64,000 nucleotides of DNA from Letharia columbiana (taxonomy: Eukaryota > Ascomycota > Lecanoromycetes > Lecanorales > Parmeliaceae). The notes beneath the pieces were generated by a model. The model was not told the origin of the DNA. It did not search any database and saw only the letters and a program-made list of their open reading frames with translations. Below are positions 11,087-22,516 of this stretch, piece after piece; the first letter of the stretch is position 1, and every line of letters starts with the position of its first letter. Both the position numbers and the translations under genes were made by a program. The stretch is from contig NW_023501107.1 of the NCBI RefSeq assembly GCF_014066305.1, positions 62,001 through 126,000 on the forward strand. The letters are read 5' to 3'.

Positions 11087-11269
11087 TCAATCAGATAGCT
11101 TCAAACGTTTCATCGATTCTTCTGCCATAGGATCTCCCTCGTTGGGACTCTTCTCCGCTTCCTCCTTCTCCGCTGCCTCCTTCTCCGCTGCCTCCTTCTC
11201 CGCTGCCTCCTTCTCCGCTGCCTCCTTCTCCGCTGCCTCCTTCTCCGCTGCATTCTCCTGCTGACTCAT
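11087..11269 (-). CDS. small Ala/Glu/Lys repeat protein
   Basis: A 60-residue minus-strand frame with an ATG at 11269. After MSQQENAAEKE it repeats the pentapeptide AAEKE six to seven times and ends PMAEESMKRLKLSD. The alternating acidic, basic and alanine residues suggest a charged single helix. No hydrophobic segment or known domain is present. It is encoded by a 15-bp minisatellite, so copy number is likely variable between strains. A TATA-like box at 11863-11871 on the same strand, about 600 bp upstream, could serve a transcript with a 5' UTR intron; that link is inference. The opposite strand is open too, as expected for a 15-bp repeat without stops, so the call rests on ATG, stop and a non-repeat C-terminus. 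Confidence 0.45.
   Translation of the reverse strand: MSQQENAAEKEAAEKEAAEKEAAEKEAAEKEAAEKEEAEKSPNEGDPMAEESMKRLKLSD
11151..11252 (+). repeat. 15-bp minisatellite, about 7 units
   Basis: Unit TTCTCCGCTGCCTCC repeated almost perfectly; the first unit has GCTTCC. The length is a multiple of three, so gain or loss of units keeps the frame of the small minus-strand protein. Confidence 0.9.
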
Positions 11270-11862
11270 GGCCTCACATACATCTAAAACGAAATGAGTG
11301 ACTCATCGATCTTTAAGATTGGGTTTGAGGAACACACTGCAATTGAATCTATTGTTCTGCTTGCGACTGCAGATTGCTACTGTTAGTCTTCAGACCCCAC
11401 CAAAGAAACCTGGTGGGCTCGGTGGCTTACCGGGTATCAGGATTTGAGCAACCCTGGCCTCTGGAAAACACTCAGCACGCGAATTTAGCTGGAGAGAGAC
11501 ACAAACACATACAGCATGACAGGGATACACGGATCGCGGGATCCTGGAGCGGTGCATCCGCAATCCCACTCAGTCTCTTGGCGTAGAATCAGACACATCT
11601 TCTACTGAGAGCATGTCAATTCTAGGGCAACAAGGTGTGTGTAACAGTGTAATCTACCTTGCGAGCTTGAAGGTGTGCGTGTTTGTGTGAATCGGTCTTT
11701 GCGTCCTGAATTGCTTGGTGCGTTGGAGGGCGCGAAGGTTAAGTGATAGAGGCCTATGATGTATGTGATTGTAAAATAGTGTGTGTGATCGTGTTGAAGA
11801 GACTGAGGTGCTGGGGAATGTGGCGGATGATCTGATATACTGATGCCAGGGGTAGAGACGCT

Positions 11863-11871
11863 CTTTATATA
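11863..11871 (-). promoter_or_regulatory. TATA-like box (minus strand)
   Basis: TATATAAAG on the minus strand, followed by about 200 bp of CA-rich leader and a possible donor (GCAAGGTAGA, about 11655) before the small AEKEA-type gene. Supported by sequence alone. Confidence 0.35.
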
Positions 11872-11881
11872 GACTGCGCAC

Positions 11882-13217
11882 TTGCTGCCTGCTCCGATGT
11901 CATGCTATTCTTCGTTTGAGATGTGAATCATCTGGTTTCCAGCGGGCGGCGACATTGTTTCAGCAGCGCCACACATTTTACGCAAAGTGCCAAACGACCG
12001 GATGATACATTCGCTCGCTTCTTGACAGCCGGCCCTGATGTTTGGGAATTGTGGGTACGACATGGCTATTGGTGTTCTCGCCACGAGCGTCTCGGTTTCT
12101 TACTTGCTGAAAAGCTGCCTGGGGGGCTAGCAAGTACCAAACACGGTTTTAACAACGGATGCAGGAACACTGATACCAACGTCATACACAACTTGGGCTG
12201 TTGAGCTTCAGAAAGGGGTCGCTGAAGGGTACGGCGCTTAAGAGCCGAGTCTTCCGGACTTCTCCCTGTATCAGAATTCGCGCGCTTTTAGTTTCAGTTG
12301 AGGAGAGATGTCAAAGCGACGTCCCGAGAGAATCAACAATATGCTCAGCCTCAGTCTTGGCTTTGCGTTTCAGTCTTCAGGGTCGGGCGAAGATGGTCAT
12401 ACTGAGACCAAGTTTTGGACTTCGCGCCCATCCAGGCAGGTGGTGAAGGGCAGGGAGTCAGGTCATTCAGTTGGTCGAACCCTTTGCTGCATGGGAGTTG
12501 CTACATGGGATCCTTCAAACGTTGTTACCCAAACTTGTGCGATACCTGAATCATCAAAACCACTCATGCAAGTGGTTGAGGTAGGGCAAGCCAGATTTTC
12601 TTGGTTGCTGGAGTCCACAAGTGACGCCTCTCATACTCTCACTGAAACCATATCTGGAGCCTGTAGACCACGGAAACAGGGTGTCAAGAGCTGAGCAGCC
12701 AGGACAAGCAGTCATTTGACAGTCTGTCTCGCATCTGTTCCATGCATCGACATCCGTATTGATGCCAAACTCACCGTAACCGGTGAGGAAAAGGTGGGAG
12801 AAAAGACGACAAAGGTAGGAAACGCCAGGATTCGACTTGATACAAGTATGGTCGGTTAATGCGGAAGCCAAGAAAAAGCTGACTAAGCGGCGGGGATCTC
12901 GGAAGTCCACGTTCGAATGTTCTTTCCTCCCTTCACCCGAAGAGGCAAAGATCAACAACATTACGGTAAACCATTCCTTGACCAGCATGTACCTCCTCGT
13001 CCAAACATGGCAGCAGACGTCCCTGCGGGGACCCCATCTCCGGCATCACGGCAATCTCGAGTCTAGACCTCCCTAAATGACCCCACGTACCCTAACCATG
13101 GGCCCCTCATCTTCATCCAACCACAGATACATCTTCTACCCTTCCGACCATCCTTTCAAACTACCTTTGTACCCCTGGCAGCATTAAGCAAGAAGCCACC
13201 CAGCTCAACGTTACAGT
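11882..13217. other. intergenic, no supported gene
   Basis: Two overlapping antisense frames are the longest here (+12308-12694, 128 aa; -12988-12554, 144 aa). Neither shows a domain, and they are mutually exclusive shadows. 12980-13217 is the likely promoter and leader of the catalase-related gene. Confidence 0.45.
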
Positions 13218-14561
13218 ATGGACATCTCAAACAAAGGCGAAGACCAGGCCGCCATGGCCAACAGGAAGTACATTCATTGGCAGGACGAGGGCGTTGAGAA
13301 GATTCCCCCGAACGAAGCAGAGGATATCCAAGCAGTGGCGGACCAGATCAATGCCATGCAGAAGGCACAATACAATAGCCATCGCCATTGTTACACAGGC
13401 GAGTGAGGTCCACTGTTACCAACGGGCTTTGCTGACAGGGCGTGCAGGAACACATGCTAGGACCCAAGGCATCGTCAAAGGCATGCTCATCGTCAAAGAT
13501 GACCTGCCAAAGCATCTGAAGCAAAGCATGTTTGAGCATGGAGGGCAACATGCAGTAGTATGCCGCTACAGTAGCGAGCCCGGAGACCCAGGTTTGGATG
13601 TACGCCCGCGGCCCTACCACTTCTCAAGGACACGTGCTAAAATATGCTAGGATCGCATCCCCCAACCCCGCGGCTTCGCCATGAAAGTTTTTAATGTTCC
13701 TGGCGAGAAGTTCGATCCTACAAAGACCGCCCAAGACATCGAGTTCAACTCCACTCCCGCCCTCGATCTCGCAGATGCCAAGACCACCCGAGAGATCATA
13801 GATCTGCGCATCAAATACGGCGGCGACAAGCCTGAGTTATATAAGAAGCTGGAAGCACGCCCAGACACCGATCTACAAAAGTTCCGCGACTCCGTGCGCA
13901 ACACACACTTGGAGTCCACGCGCCAATACTCGCAGACTGCGTACCGCTTTGGTGACTATGTGGCGAAGTACTGCCTGGTCCCTTCCAGCGAGACGCAAAA
14001 GAAGCTGTACGAAGAAACGGTCAAGCCCGATGAACACGAGCCAGACATTCTCAGCCAGTGGCTCCAGAACTTCCACGAAGCGCATGACGCCGAATACCTG
14101 CTACAGTTCCAGCTGTGCGAGAACCTCGAAGACCAGCCTGTCGAATATGCAGGTAAGGTGTGGGACCCGGAGAAATACCCTTGGCAGACGGTGGCTACAC
14201 TAGTGATACCAAAGCAGGACTCTTTCAACTACGAGTTGAAGTCTTTCTGGGAGGATCACATGAGGATTGATCCTTGGCTAGGGTTGAAGAGTCTGCAACC
14301 ATTGGGATCGCCGAATAGGCTAAGGCGTGTTGGTGCGTTAGCACCAGACTTTTCAAGGTGATCTGAATGCTGACGAAACGGTGCAGTCTACCCTGCGAGT
14401 AGCAAGCTGCGGCGAATGATGAATGGCAAGAAGGAAGTTCATGTCCACGAAATGGACCAGATTCCGTAGGCCCGCATCCGATCACATCCTCTTGATTTAG
14501 CTGACTTGTTGACAGTGGCCCTTCGCCTGCTGTGGGCGGCAACTTCTTGAAGGTCAATTAA
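13218..14561 (+). CDS. catalase-related heme protein (short catalase-like family)
   Basis: Exons 13218-13398, 13448-13599, 13651-14326, 14387-14465 and 14516-14561 give 377 aa with matching phases. The N-terminus has YNSHRHCYTG-THARTQGIVKG, followed by CRYSSEPGDPG and RGFAMKVFNVPGEKF. The middle has SQTAYRFGDYVAKYCLVPS and the end LRLYPASSKLRRMMNGKKE. These are hallmarks of the catalase core fold in the short catalase-like (y4iL-like) group, which lacks the extra domains of roughly 480-700 aa true catalases. The conserved His in the THAR segment is the expected distal heme residue. Role in peroxide removal or heme-peroxide chemistry is inferred. Intron 1 starts with GC (CAG|GCGAGT), a non-canonical GC-AG intron. 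Ending at the TAG at 14467 would skip the last intron; the spliced end (GPSPAVGGNFLKVN) looks better. Confidence 0.85.
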
Positions 14562-15100
14562 GCCGATGTTCCCTGACCCGGTTAGGCCTTGGTAGTTTGA
14601 TAGTTTCCAATCATTCGCTTAGCTTCCTGATAGCCCTCGTGTATTTGTGTTTGCGACTTTTTTAGTATGACCCTGTGGGCTAGAAGTTCACACAGCTCCC
14701 CCGGAACATACCCTCTAGGTGCACGATCCGGACTGTTCTGGGGAGGGGTGCATGCTAGCCCACGAGGCGATATACTGCATCGCGAATATTGAATCCGTTT
14801 CTTCATAGTAAATGCATTCATCATTGATCGAACAAGCATTGTCTACAGTGGTCGCTTCATTGTCTCCCATCTTATACATCCCATCGCTTACAACCACACA
14901 GGGGGGTCCTCCAGTCTTTCCTCCCATCCCATATCCTTTGATTCGTCCGAGTCCCAAGTCATGAAGGTATCCGGTCAGGGTTTCTGACCCCGTCTAATGA
15001 CAGCAATACGTTCAGTCACTCCTCCAACTCCTGCTCCGGTCCCTCTTTTGCTCCATCCCCATTCGCAACCTTTGACAGGATCCTTCTAGAAATCCCTTCG
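14562..15100. other. intergenic, no supported gene
   Basis: Convergent 3' space between the catalase-related gene and the minus-strand small TM gene. Nothing with a domain was found. Confidence 0.45.
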
Positions 15101-15516
15101 TCAATCCTGCCGACGGGCCGAGACCGGGCGTCGCGGCGACCTTGGTTGCGGGCTATATATTGGCGGCGGCAAAGTGATCTCAAGCGTCTCGTTGATGTCA
15201 CCCACAGGCTCTGAGCTGAGCGCCGCTGCATCCCCTAGCGCTCCCAGGGCGAGAGCCTCAACGTCAATCCCAATCGCGTCCTCTGCTCCAGCCTCTGAAT
15301 ACGCTTAGTCAAGATGTCCTTCCAACAGCAAGGTGCCGGCGCGCGAGACATACCAGCAGCACCCGCGTTAGCACCGGCTGATCTCATTCTCTGAAAAAGC
15401 TGATAGACACTCCTGATGAGAAAGGTCAATCCGAGGGCCATGAGGACACGTGTTGTGCTGACGAGATAGATGTTGTTGTCCCAGTTGTCCTGCTGGGGAG
15501 CGTTGACTGTGTTCAT
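15101..15516 (-). CDS. small single-TM protein, paralogue 1
   Basis: ATG at 15516; exon 1 is 15516-15354 and exon 2 is 15294-15101, giving 118 aa. The 59-nt intron has a perfect GTATGT donor, a TTGACTAAG branch and an ATTCAG acceptor, and phase 1 matches. Residues 12-36 (WDNNIYLVSTTRVLMALGLT then FLIRSVYQLFQRM) form an N-terminal membrane segment with a short Asn/Trp-rich head. The C-terminal part contains ETLEITLPPPIYSP and a basic end (RSPRRPVSARRQD). The closest match is the gene at 17494-17089, so this is a tandem paralogue pair. No known domain. Likely an endomembrane or mitochondrial micro-protein by topology, but this is a guess. Confidence 0.7.
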
Positions 15517-17088
15517 TGCTGCTGCTAGTTGTGAGGGGAAATATAGAGTAAGGCTGCGTTTGGAGGAGTGGGTTGGGATTGAAGGAAGAAAACCAGGGGG
15601 ACGTCGAGATGGACATATAATGGGCGGAGCCTGAGCAGAGGGAAATAGGTGGGGGGGGGGTTAATGACATAGCAGAGTCGCAGACCTACATCAAACGCAT
15701 GCGTAGAGTGAGGATCGTAAGGTAGTGGGAACGGCTGATGCATTGATCGATCCCAAGCCGAGGCAGACGCGTATGGCGCACAACATTATTGAGACTAACG
15801 ATAAAATACCTGGTTGGCACCGCCAAGAAAAAGCTTTGGCCGATGCTGGGCATCGGGGCCAAAGTACACTTAGACCGTAGCCGCTATATTTCAACGGATG
15901 ACGCCGGGTCCATTACATGGAGGGGGAAACCGTCATCCGACTGGCTGACAAGTGATTGTGTGCGTCAGCAATCGGGGTAGCAACGCTAGGTGACTAGTAG
16001 GGATAGATTGGCTGGATTTGAACCTCTGCTCAAGTTTCACCGCCGGGTGCTGTCCTTGCGGTTTGTGCGCCGGTGGCTATGTTTCGCCCCTTGTTTTCCG
16101 CCGAGTTCGACGATACTCTGTCATTACGCGTCCTCGGCGTGACACGCTTTTACAGTCATGATGCTCCTTCTTGAAAGAAAAGAGCGCAGGACTCTCGTCA
16201 CCTCTTGCTTCGATTGATCCGGCTGTCAGGAGCGAAGGATCCGGATCCCCGCTGTCTTGGCCCCGGAACGCACTCCCGGTTCAGCGTCTCGTTTCACGAC
16301 CTTTGGTTGACGTGGGAGCATGGAGATACCCAACTTTCGAGGGATTATGATCGCGGGGATACGAGAATGTGCAATACCAAAAGGATGTGAGGTAGAGACT
16401 TTGCATTAGCGCCTGCGGCCCCTTTCACTTACCTATCGATTGTTCGCTGAAGGGTGGCGTCCGCGTCCTTGCTTCCTCTTTCCCATCCCCGCCCCTCATA
16501 ATCTACCTTGGGATCTGTGGCCTGAAAACTTCAGCGTGCACGTTTTGTTCTCCGGCTGGTACAAGAGAGGCAGAGACAGAAAGGAGGACTGCGTCTGGGC
16601 GGTGTGTGTACCGCCTGTCTGGTCTGCAGGACCTTAGAGGTCTTGGCACTTAAATGCCGGTTCTAATTGCCCCAGAAAGAGGGCTATCTACTCACATGGA
16701 TGGACCGCATGCGCCGAGATCAGGGGAGAGAAATTGCACCTGGAGCCATAAGGCTGCTGCGAGGACAAGATTAGTGGCAGCATTCTTCGCGAGAGCGTTG
16801 AGCTATGAGATCCTCTATTCCCCGATCTAAAGAAAGAGCCCGCTAAGATTGTGTGATAGATTTCCCTCCTGTCGATACATTATATCTCTGAGCGACGCTT
16901 TTCCATGCACGTTCCCTTCTCATCACAGTATCTTACCTGAATCCCAACTCAGCATCCTCCTTCTCTGACCTTTATTTGTACCTATCCTTGCTTTTACAAC
17001 GATATTCCATATGACTTCAACCATAGCGCCGCTGTCAATTCCATGCCATTCCACTCGAGAAGCCATCAAATGCGTCCTGAAATCCAGA
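15517..17088. other. intergenic between the two paralogues
   Basis: About 1.6 kb with no supported gene. It should hold the promoter of paralogue 1 on its left edge; a G-run at about 15651-15660 sits near it. Confidence 0.45.
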
Positions 17089-17494
17089 CTACTCATCAGG
17101 TAGGCCGGGCGACCCTGGTCGGCGAACGTCAGGCCTGTATATAAGCTGCGGAAGGTAGACCTCGGCCCCCTCGTCGACGCTAGTCGTGGCTTCTAGACTA
17201 GACTCGGCTAGGTCTTGAGAGAAGAGGCCATCGAGATTGAGAAAAGAGGCCAATGTCCTTTTCTTCTGCTTCGATCATTGTGTCTGATCAGTAAGGGGTT
17301 CTTTATCAGGACAAAAACACGACGAATGAAGACACACTCCTTTCTAGAACGTCTATACTGCCATTGAATGGCCCAAGTCTCTGGTAGAGCTTGTGGGGAT
17401 TTTTGATCAGGTATGCCAATCCAAACACAACAAGAATTCGTGTCGTGGTGAGGACATAGAGATTGTTCTCCCAATTAGATTGTTGAAAGGTCAT
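17089..17494 (-). CDS. small single-TM protein, paralogue 2
   Basis: ATG at 17494; exon 1 is 17494-17336 and exon 2 is 17265-17089, giving 111 aa. The 70-nt intron (GTGTCT...AAGCAG, ACTGAT branch) keeps phase 0. Residues 7-32 (NWENNLYVLTTTRILVVFGL then AYLIKNPHKLYQRL) align closely with paralogue 1, including W-(D/E)-NN-(I/L)-Y, TTR and (F/Y)QR. The C-terminus also matches (EVYLPQLIYRPDVRRPGSPG against the ETLEITLPPPIYSP region). Unspliced reading would give a 62-aa protein with an unrelated tail; the homology supports the intron. Function unknown. Confidence 0.65.
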
Positions 17495-19779
17495 TTTTAG
17501 AAAAGTTCCGTAATGTCAGAGGATCAGACTAAGTCGCATTTGAAAGTGCAGAGGAAGAGAATTGGGGATACTGAGATCAACGATCAACCACTCGTTCAGC
17601 GCGTCGAGTATCGCTAGAAAGTGCTCACATGCCAGAACCAACCAGCATCGCTTCAAAAGGATGCGAGGACCCACATCGTGGGGCCAGCTTCTGCGAACGG
17701 GTTAGCGTCTGTGCCTAGTCCTCGTCATTCGCAGAGACCGACGGAAACAGAGCGGGGGGGGGACGCAAAAGTCATCAGGACTGGAGCAGCGACAGGAACA
17801 AACTGCTCCCATTAACGTATCGTGGAACTATAGCACGACATTGGAATGGGACGATGCGGCCTGCGGGAAGCCTAAAACGGCGGCTCTACATGTGACAAGC
17901 ACCTGTCAGACTTCAAGCAGCCCGCCATCTCCGTCCAGCCTAGCTTCCTTTCCTCACCAGCAACTTGCCCATTTTTCCACACTTGGAGCGTGTACATTTA
18001 CGAGTGACAAGCACCATCGCATCTGATTTAACGGTGTATGCGCATGGCTTCTCTACGAGAGACTAATAAACAACAATTACGGGCTCTGGTTGCCGCGGGC
18101 CTTACTCCGCAGTGTGGAGGTTGCAGAGTCACGTGATGTGGAAGTAACGGGGTTCAGATTTGATGCGATCTCCTCATTCAATAGACCCTCGAGATACTTG
18201 ATCGATGCACTCTCACATTCAGCCCCGCAATGAAGTACTGTTTCTGGACGTTGTCAGGGGGGGGCGGGACCCTCCTGGACTGCCTTCCTTGTAAAGTCGT
18301 CTTCTTTCGAGCAAAGAGAGGAAACAAGGATCCTTAGCGTCAATATCCTCGAGATCGTAGGACTTGATGGATTCACATTTCTACACTACTCTACACTTTC
18401 GAGTATTGCAACTCTTGGGCAGGGAGAAAGTAACCTTTTCAACTAGGACAATGGGACAATCATCTTTTACGCCAGACGGTATTTCCGCTTTGATTCAAAA
18501 ACACCTTCCTTCCCAAGCTGCCTCTTCTTCAAACGTGCCGATTATAGAGAACAGCCAAACAAAAACCTTTTGGATCCTTGGACAAGCTTGTGATAATAAA
18601 AACGCGCAAGACGAGAAATGGGAGCGAAGGAAAAAAAACCCCCCCCATTCGGAACCGATCAGATCTACAGCATTGCCAGCAACACCCTCAGCGCCCCGGC
18701 ATCGAAAGTCGTCGACTTTCAAACCATATCCCCGCCCCAGCGTCCCACGCACTACGGTCCTGTCCCTCGTCCATACATGCGAATCGTATGGGCCGAATGA
18801 CGCGATTCCCAAAGATGGGCGAATCGTGCAAATATCACCGTAGGGTGATTGTCCAAGGGAATCGACAATACCGGGCACGAACCTAGCCTCGGAGAGTGCA
18901 AGCGCTAGAAAGGAGAGGGCCGCGAGGACACGCACCGGGCAGGGAGGGGCGAACGAAGGGGGTGCATTTGGGGGATCGGGAAGGATTGCCAGTCTGGGGT
19001 TCGAGGCGCTGGAACGAAGATCAAGAGGGAGAAGAGGTGCGGTAAGAGGACGGTGGAGGGGAAGGGGAAGGGGAAGGGGAATGGGACATCGGCGGGTGAT
19101 GTGGCGGAGACATCTGTTAATCAGGGGGGAAAGTTGTGTCGAGGCTGAGGATGCGGGTCTAGAAGAAGACGACGACGATGACGTTGCGGCTGTTAGGGGC
19201 AGTGGAGATATCGGCGAAGAGGACGACAGCGCTTTCGGGACCTAGAGGGCGAATACAAAAAGAAAGAAGGCAAGAAGCCGAAGAAAGAGAGAACGCCGCG
19301 AGCAATTCCCAAAGCCGACACCTCGACTCGCGAGATCCAATGTACGGGCCCGTTGGAACGGGGAGATGGCCTCGAAGTGGCCAAAAGGGGCCGGAAAAGT
19401 TGGCGGATCTACGGGCAACGGTCGAGTCGACGCGGTGCCTTCGAGCGTGGGGCGGGGAAAGTGTGCGGATCCCGCGGGGCTGAAAGCAAGGGGGTCGCCG
19501 TCTTCGCAATTTGGAGTGTCGAGCAAGGGACTATGCTCATGTGCGAGGAAGGGTTGCGTTAAAGGCCAAAGGACGCATCTCTAGAAGCTGTCGCTAGAGG
19601 GTTCATGCGGCTGTCGGGTCATATGCGTGGAGCCGGGTGATGGGGTGACTTTAGGTCAGCAAGTGGCGTGGAAGAACGCAATCGACACAACGATCCGCAC
19701 GGTCGGCGCGCGTTAATGGTGCTGGGGTCTTGAGGACTCGGGACTGTCCAGAATCCTCGCGATACGGCAGATCAAGGGG
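17495..19779. other. poorly coding region
   Basis: Several overlapping frames on both strands (for example 18367-18843 on plus and 18935-18495 on minus) lack domains, and the minus one lacks an ATG. There is a short GGGGAA microsatellite at about 19055-19083. On the plus strand at 19366-19584 a short frame ends in a Cys cluster (CSCARKGCVKG) and may be an upstream piece of the relic that follows. Confidence 0.4.
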
Positions 19780-20949
19780 TTGAAGATTGGTGGAGGTGGT
19801 GATGCGGTCTTCCCGGGTATCGCGGGTCATTCGTTCCTGCTTCCTAATGCGCATATCCTTTGGAATGAGATATTGGGGAGAATGATGGTACATGTGACGA
19901 GGGATGTTGTGACAATGGATGAGATTACAGCGAAGTATCTTAATAATCTCGAAGGTTTCTTGGACCGTGAAGCGCGGAGTCAGAAGTCGGAAAATGGGTG
20001 AATATAACGGCGTTCAGTATTGCGAGCGAGAGAAGAAGGGTCGATGCAGCTCGCCCGGTGGAGAAGTTTCAGAATATGCAAGAGCGGGTGGGGGCGATGG
20101 AGAATGCATTATGAAAAATGAATAATCCAGATACCGCGGTGGTCTCAGGTGGTATTCAGCATAGAGGAGAAAGATTGGATCAGAAGCGGCTGGATATGCT
20201 GAAAGTTGTGCGAGGGCAAGCGGGTTTGCTTGAAGAGCAACGGCTGCTGAGTATTGGACTTGTTTGGAAGTCTGTCATCCTGGTCTTCTTTCGGAAACCT
20301 TCACTTCAGTCTGATAGAGCTGACAGCGATAGACGCAGTTACCGGGAAATCGCAACGCTGAGTGCTGGGACTGAAAAATTCGGGGAAGCATGTGAATGGA
20401 TTGAGTCAGCTGCTCAATTGGCGTTGATATGTGGACAGATGGATTATGAGATATTTCTAATTTGCGAACAGGAGTTCCAGTGGTACACGAACTGTGAGTG
20501 GCCGGGAACTTGTGCGGCAGGAAGCGGAAGACGCCAAGATGTGTAGGCGTATGGAAAAGAAAGGGGTTCTTCCGCAAAACTCACTCGTGAGCACGATTTA
20601 TCCCACCACGGAAGAGGAGCTGGCCAATAAAAGAGAGGAGAGGCTTGCCAAAGAAAATGAAGAGAGACTCGCCAAGGAGACGGAAGAGCAAGAGATGGCG
20701 CAAGACCAAGGCAGGCAAAGTGGACCTTGGGCATCTGGTAATGAGAGCGAATCTTGGACATTCGCTGGCATCCCCCTGCAATCTCACAGCGGACGCTGGA
20801 CGAGGGTAGCCCAAGCCATAAGCTGCTGGTCTGGTAAATGTGGCTATCGTAGCTCGGGACCAGTCTCGACACTCGATAATTACGCGGTCCGTCTGCAAAC
20901 TCAACGCTCGTGGCCTTTTCCTCCTCATTATGTCAATACCATTGATTGA
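19780..20949 (+). pseudogene. probable decayed gene with coding-like blocks in shifting frames
   Basis: Protein-like blocks follow one another in alternating frames. ITAKYLNNLEGFLDREA ends at 20001. NITAFSIASERRRVDAARP to ERVGAMENAL is read from 19998 in another frame and meets a single TGA at 20112. The same frame resumes at once with KMNNPDTAVVSGG and runs to 20546. A final block with Glu/Lys/Arg-rich coiled-coil character (EEELANKREERLAKENEERL) is in a third frame to 20949. No consistent splice set joins them. This suggests a gene broken by one nonsense change and at least two indels. The family is not recognised. Alternatively some gaps are introns that I could not place. Confidence 0.35.
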
Positions 20950-22138
20950 CGAGCGCAATCAGAGAGGAGGACAACGTGGGCTCGTAGCCAGGTATTTCGA
21001 GATGGCATATTCACCAACGTGGCTTCTCGTGGGTAGTGCAAGACCTTTCAAAGCTCCATGGTCAATGTAGACAGAAATGGAGGCCGGAGCTTTCTCCACT
21101 ATCTCAAGAACGCCGCGTCACTTCACCTGCCTCTGCAGAACATATGATGTTGGAGCCCCAAGATATTGCGTCTGTACTGAATACTTATTTCTTGCACGAG
21201 TCTTTCCTGACAGTCTGTCGCCCGGTCATGTGCAGCGCACGGAGGGTAGTGGCCTATCTGTGGGCGGCTCTCCCATTTTTTCCGGATTTTTCCCTTCTAA
21301 AGTAGGAGAATGATTCAGTATAGATTGTTGAACAGGCCAAGATCTCGTCGCAGATGTGCAAGGTGTAGTTCCTTCCGCTCCCTTGTTTGTCCACGGTCAG
21401 GATGATCCCTCTCTTATAGCGGTTTTCCAGGTGGAAATTCTAGGTAATTGCGTCCAATCTTTCATACCCATCGACGCACTCTGGGCTGTGGACTTGGCAG
21501 CGTCCATGTCATCATCACTCCACGCTATGAAGCTTATTCATATAAGGGACAAAGTGAGTTCCAAATCATTGACTATTATAATCAATCATAATAATAACAT
21601 TGATAATACGAAGAGAAGATATTAGAGAAGAGGCCAAGTAATAATAGACCTCGAGGCTGAGACCATACTAGTCTCGAAGAGGGAACGCCCAACATCACCG
21701 ACCGAAGCTTGCCTTATCTTTGTCCGCTCCTTATCAGTTGGCTGCGCCGCGCCTTCCCCTGTTTCCCTTTTTCCTTTTTCCTTTTCCTTATTTTCTATTT
21801 ACCCCCTGCCACCCTTCACCTTGTATGGCCATCTTCTCAATCCTTTAGGCTTCACGCTTCCTTCATATCTCATCTCCCGGGAATTCCAGCTGGAAGAATC
21901 CAACACAAGTGTGACACGAGACGGACATCTCGCTCGTCGACCCGGCACAGATGCGATACCGTATGAGATCCAGCAAAGCTAGAGGCTAAACTTTCCCCAG
22001 ATCTCCCTATCAGCCTTTCTTCATCTTCCCACTGTACCGTTACTTTATATACTTTCGACTATGCCCGATCTCACCCGCAGAAATCTAGACCAATTCATAT
22101 TCGTCATGAGAAGCGAGACATGCATGCGGCGTTTAACG
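20950..22138. other. intergenic, no supported gene
   Basis: No domain-bearing frame. Includes an AT-rich microsatellite-like patch at about 21580-21610 and pyrimidine-rich DNA at 21770-21830. Confidence 0.45.
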
Positions 22139-22516
22139 CTTATCATCTCACGCTGATTGGACGCCCCCCCCCCCAACCCGCTGAGACCGTTCTCGCCGTT
22201 GATCCCAGGCCACACACTCATGACACTCATGTTACTGCGTAATGTATAACCATGATATAAACCCTGATAAGACAGCAAGATCCTATTGGCCCATTTAATC
22301 ACTTGCACAAGACCAATTACCCCGAACAATGACACCAAGAGGAATACGATACATGATTCATCCCGTATCATTATTGACCCGTCGAGACGAATGCCATGGC
22401 ATGATATCGGTCCTTTGTCATTGAGCCATGTGGTCATGTATTTCCCCGGGATTGATCCTCCTCCCTTCCTAACCATTGATGCCGGCCATGGGACTGCGCT
22501 AAAAGGCTGCTTATCT
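22139..22516 (+). promoter_or_regulatory. cluster of GATA-factor (HGATAR) motifs upstream of ammonium transporter
   Basis: Three canonical HGATAR words: TGATAAG on minus at 22139-22145, TGATAAG on plus at 22265-22271, and AGATAAG on minus at 22510-22516. They lie 370-750 bp upstream of the transporter ATG. AreA/NIT2-type GATA factors activate fungal ammonium permeases under nitrogen limitation through such sites. Binding here is inferred. Confidence 0.5.

Noticed and set aside
12308..12988. Two overlapping antisense frames of 128 and 144 codons
   Set aside because: Mutually exclusive, no domain, no splice or promoter support on either strand.
18495..18935. Minus-strand frame beginning with a signal-peptide-like stretch
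   Set aside because: Begins at GTG with no in-frame ATG upstream, and the rest is low-information; not supportable as a eukaryotic start.
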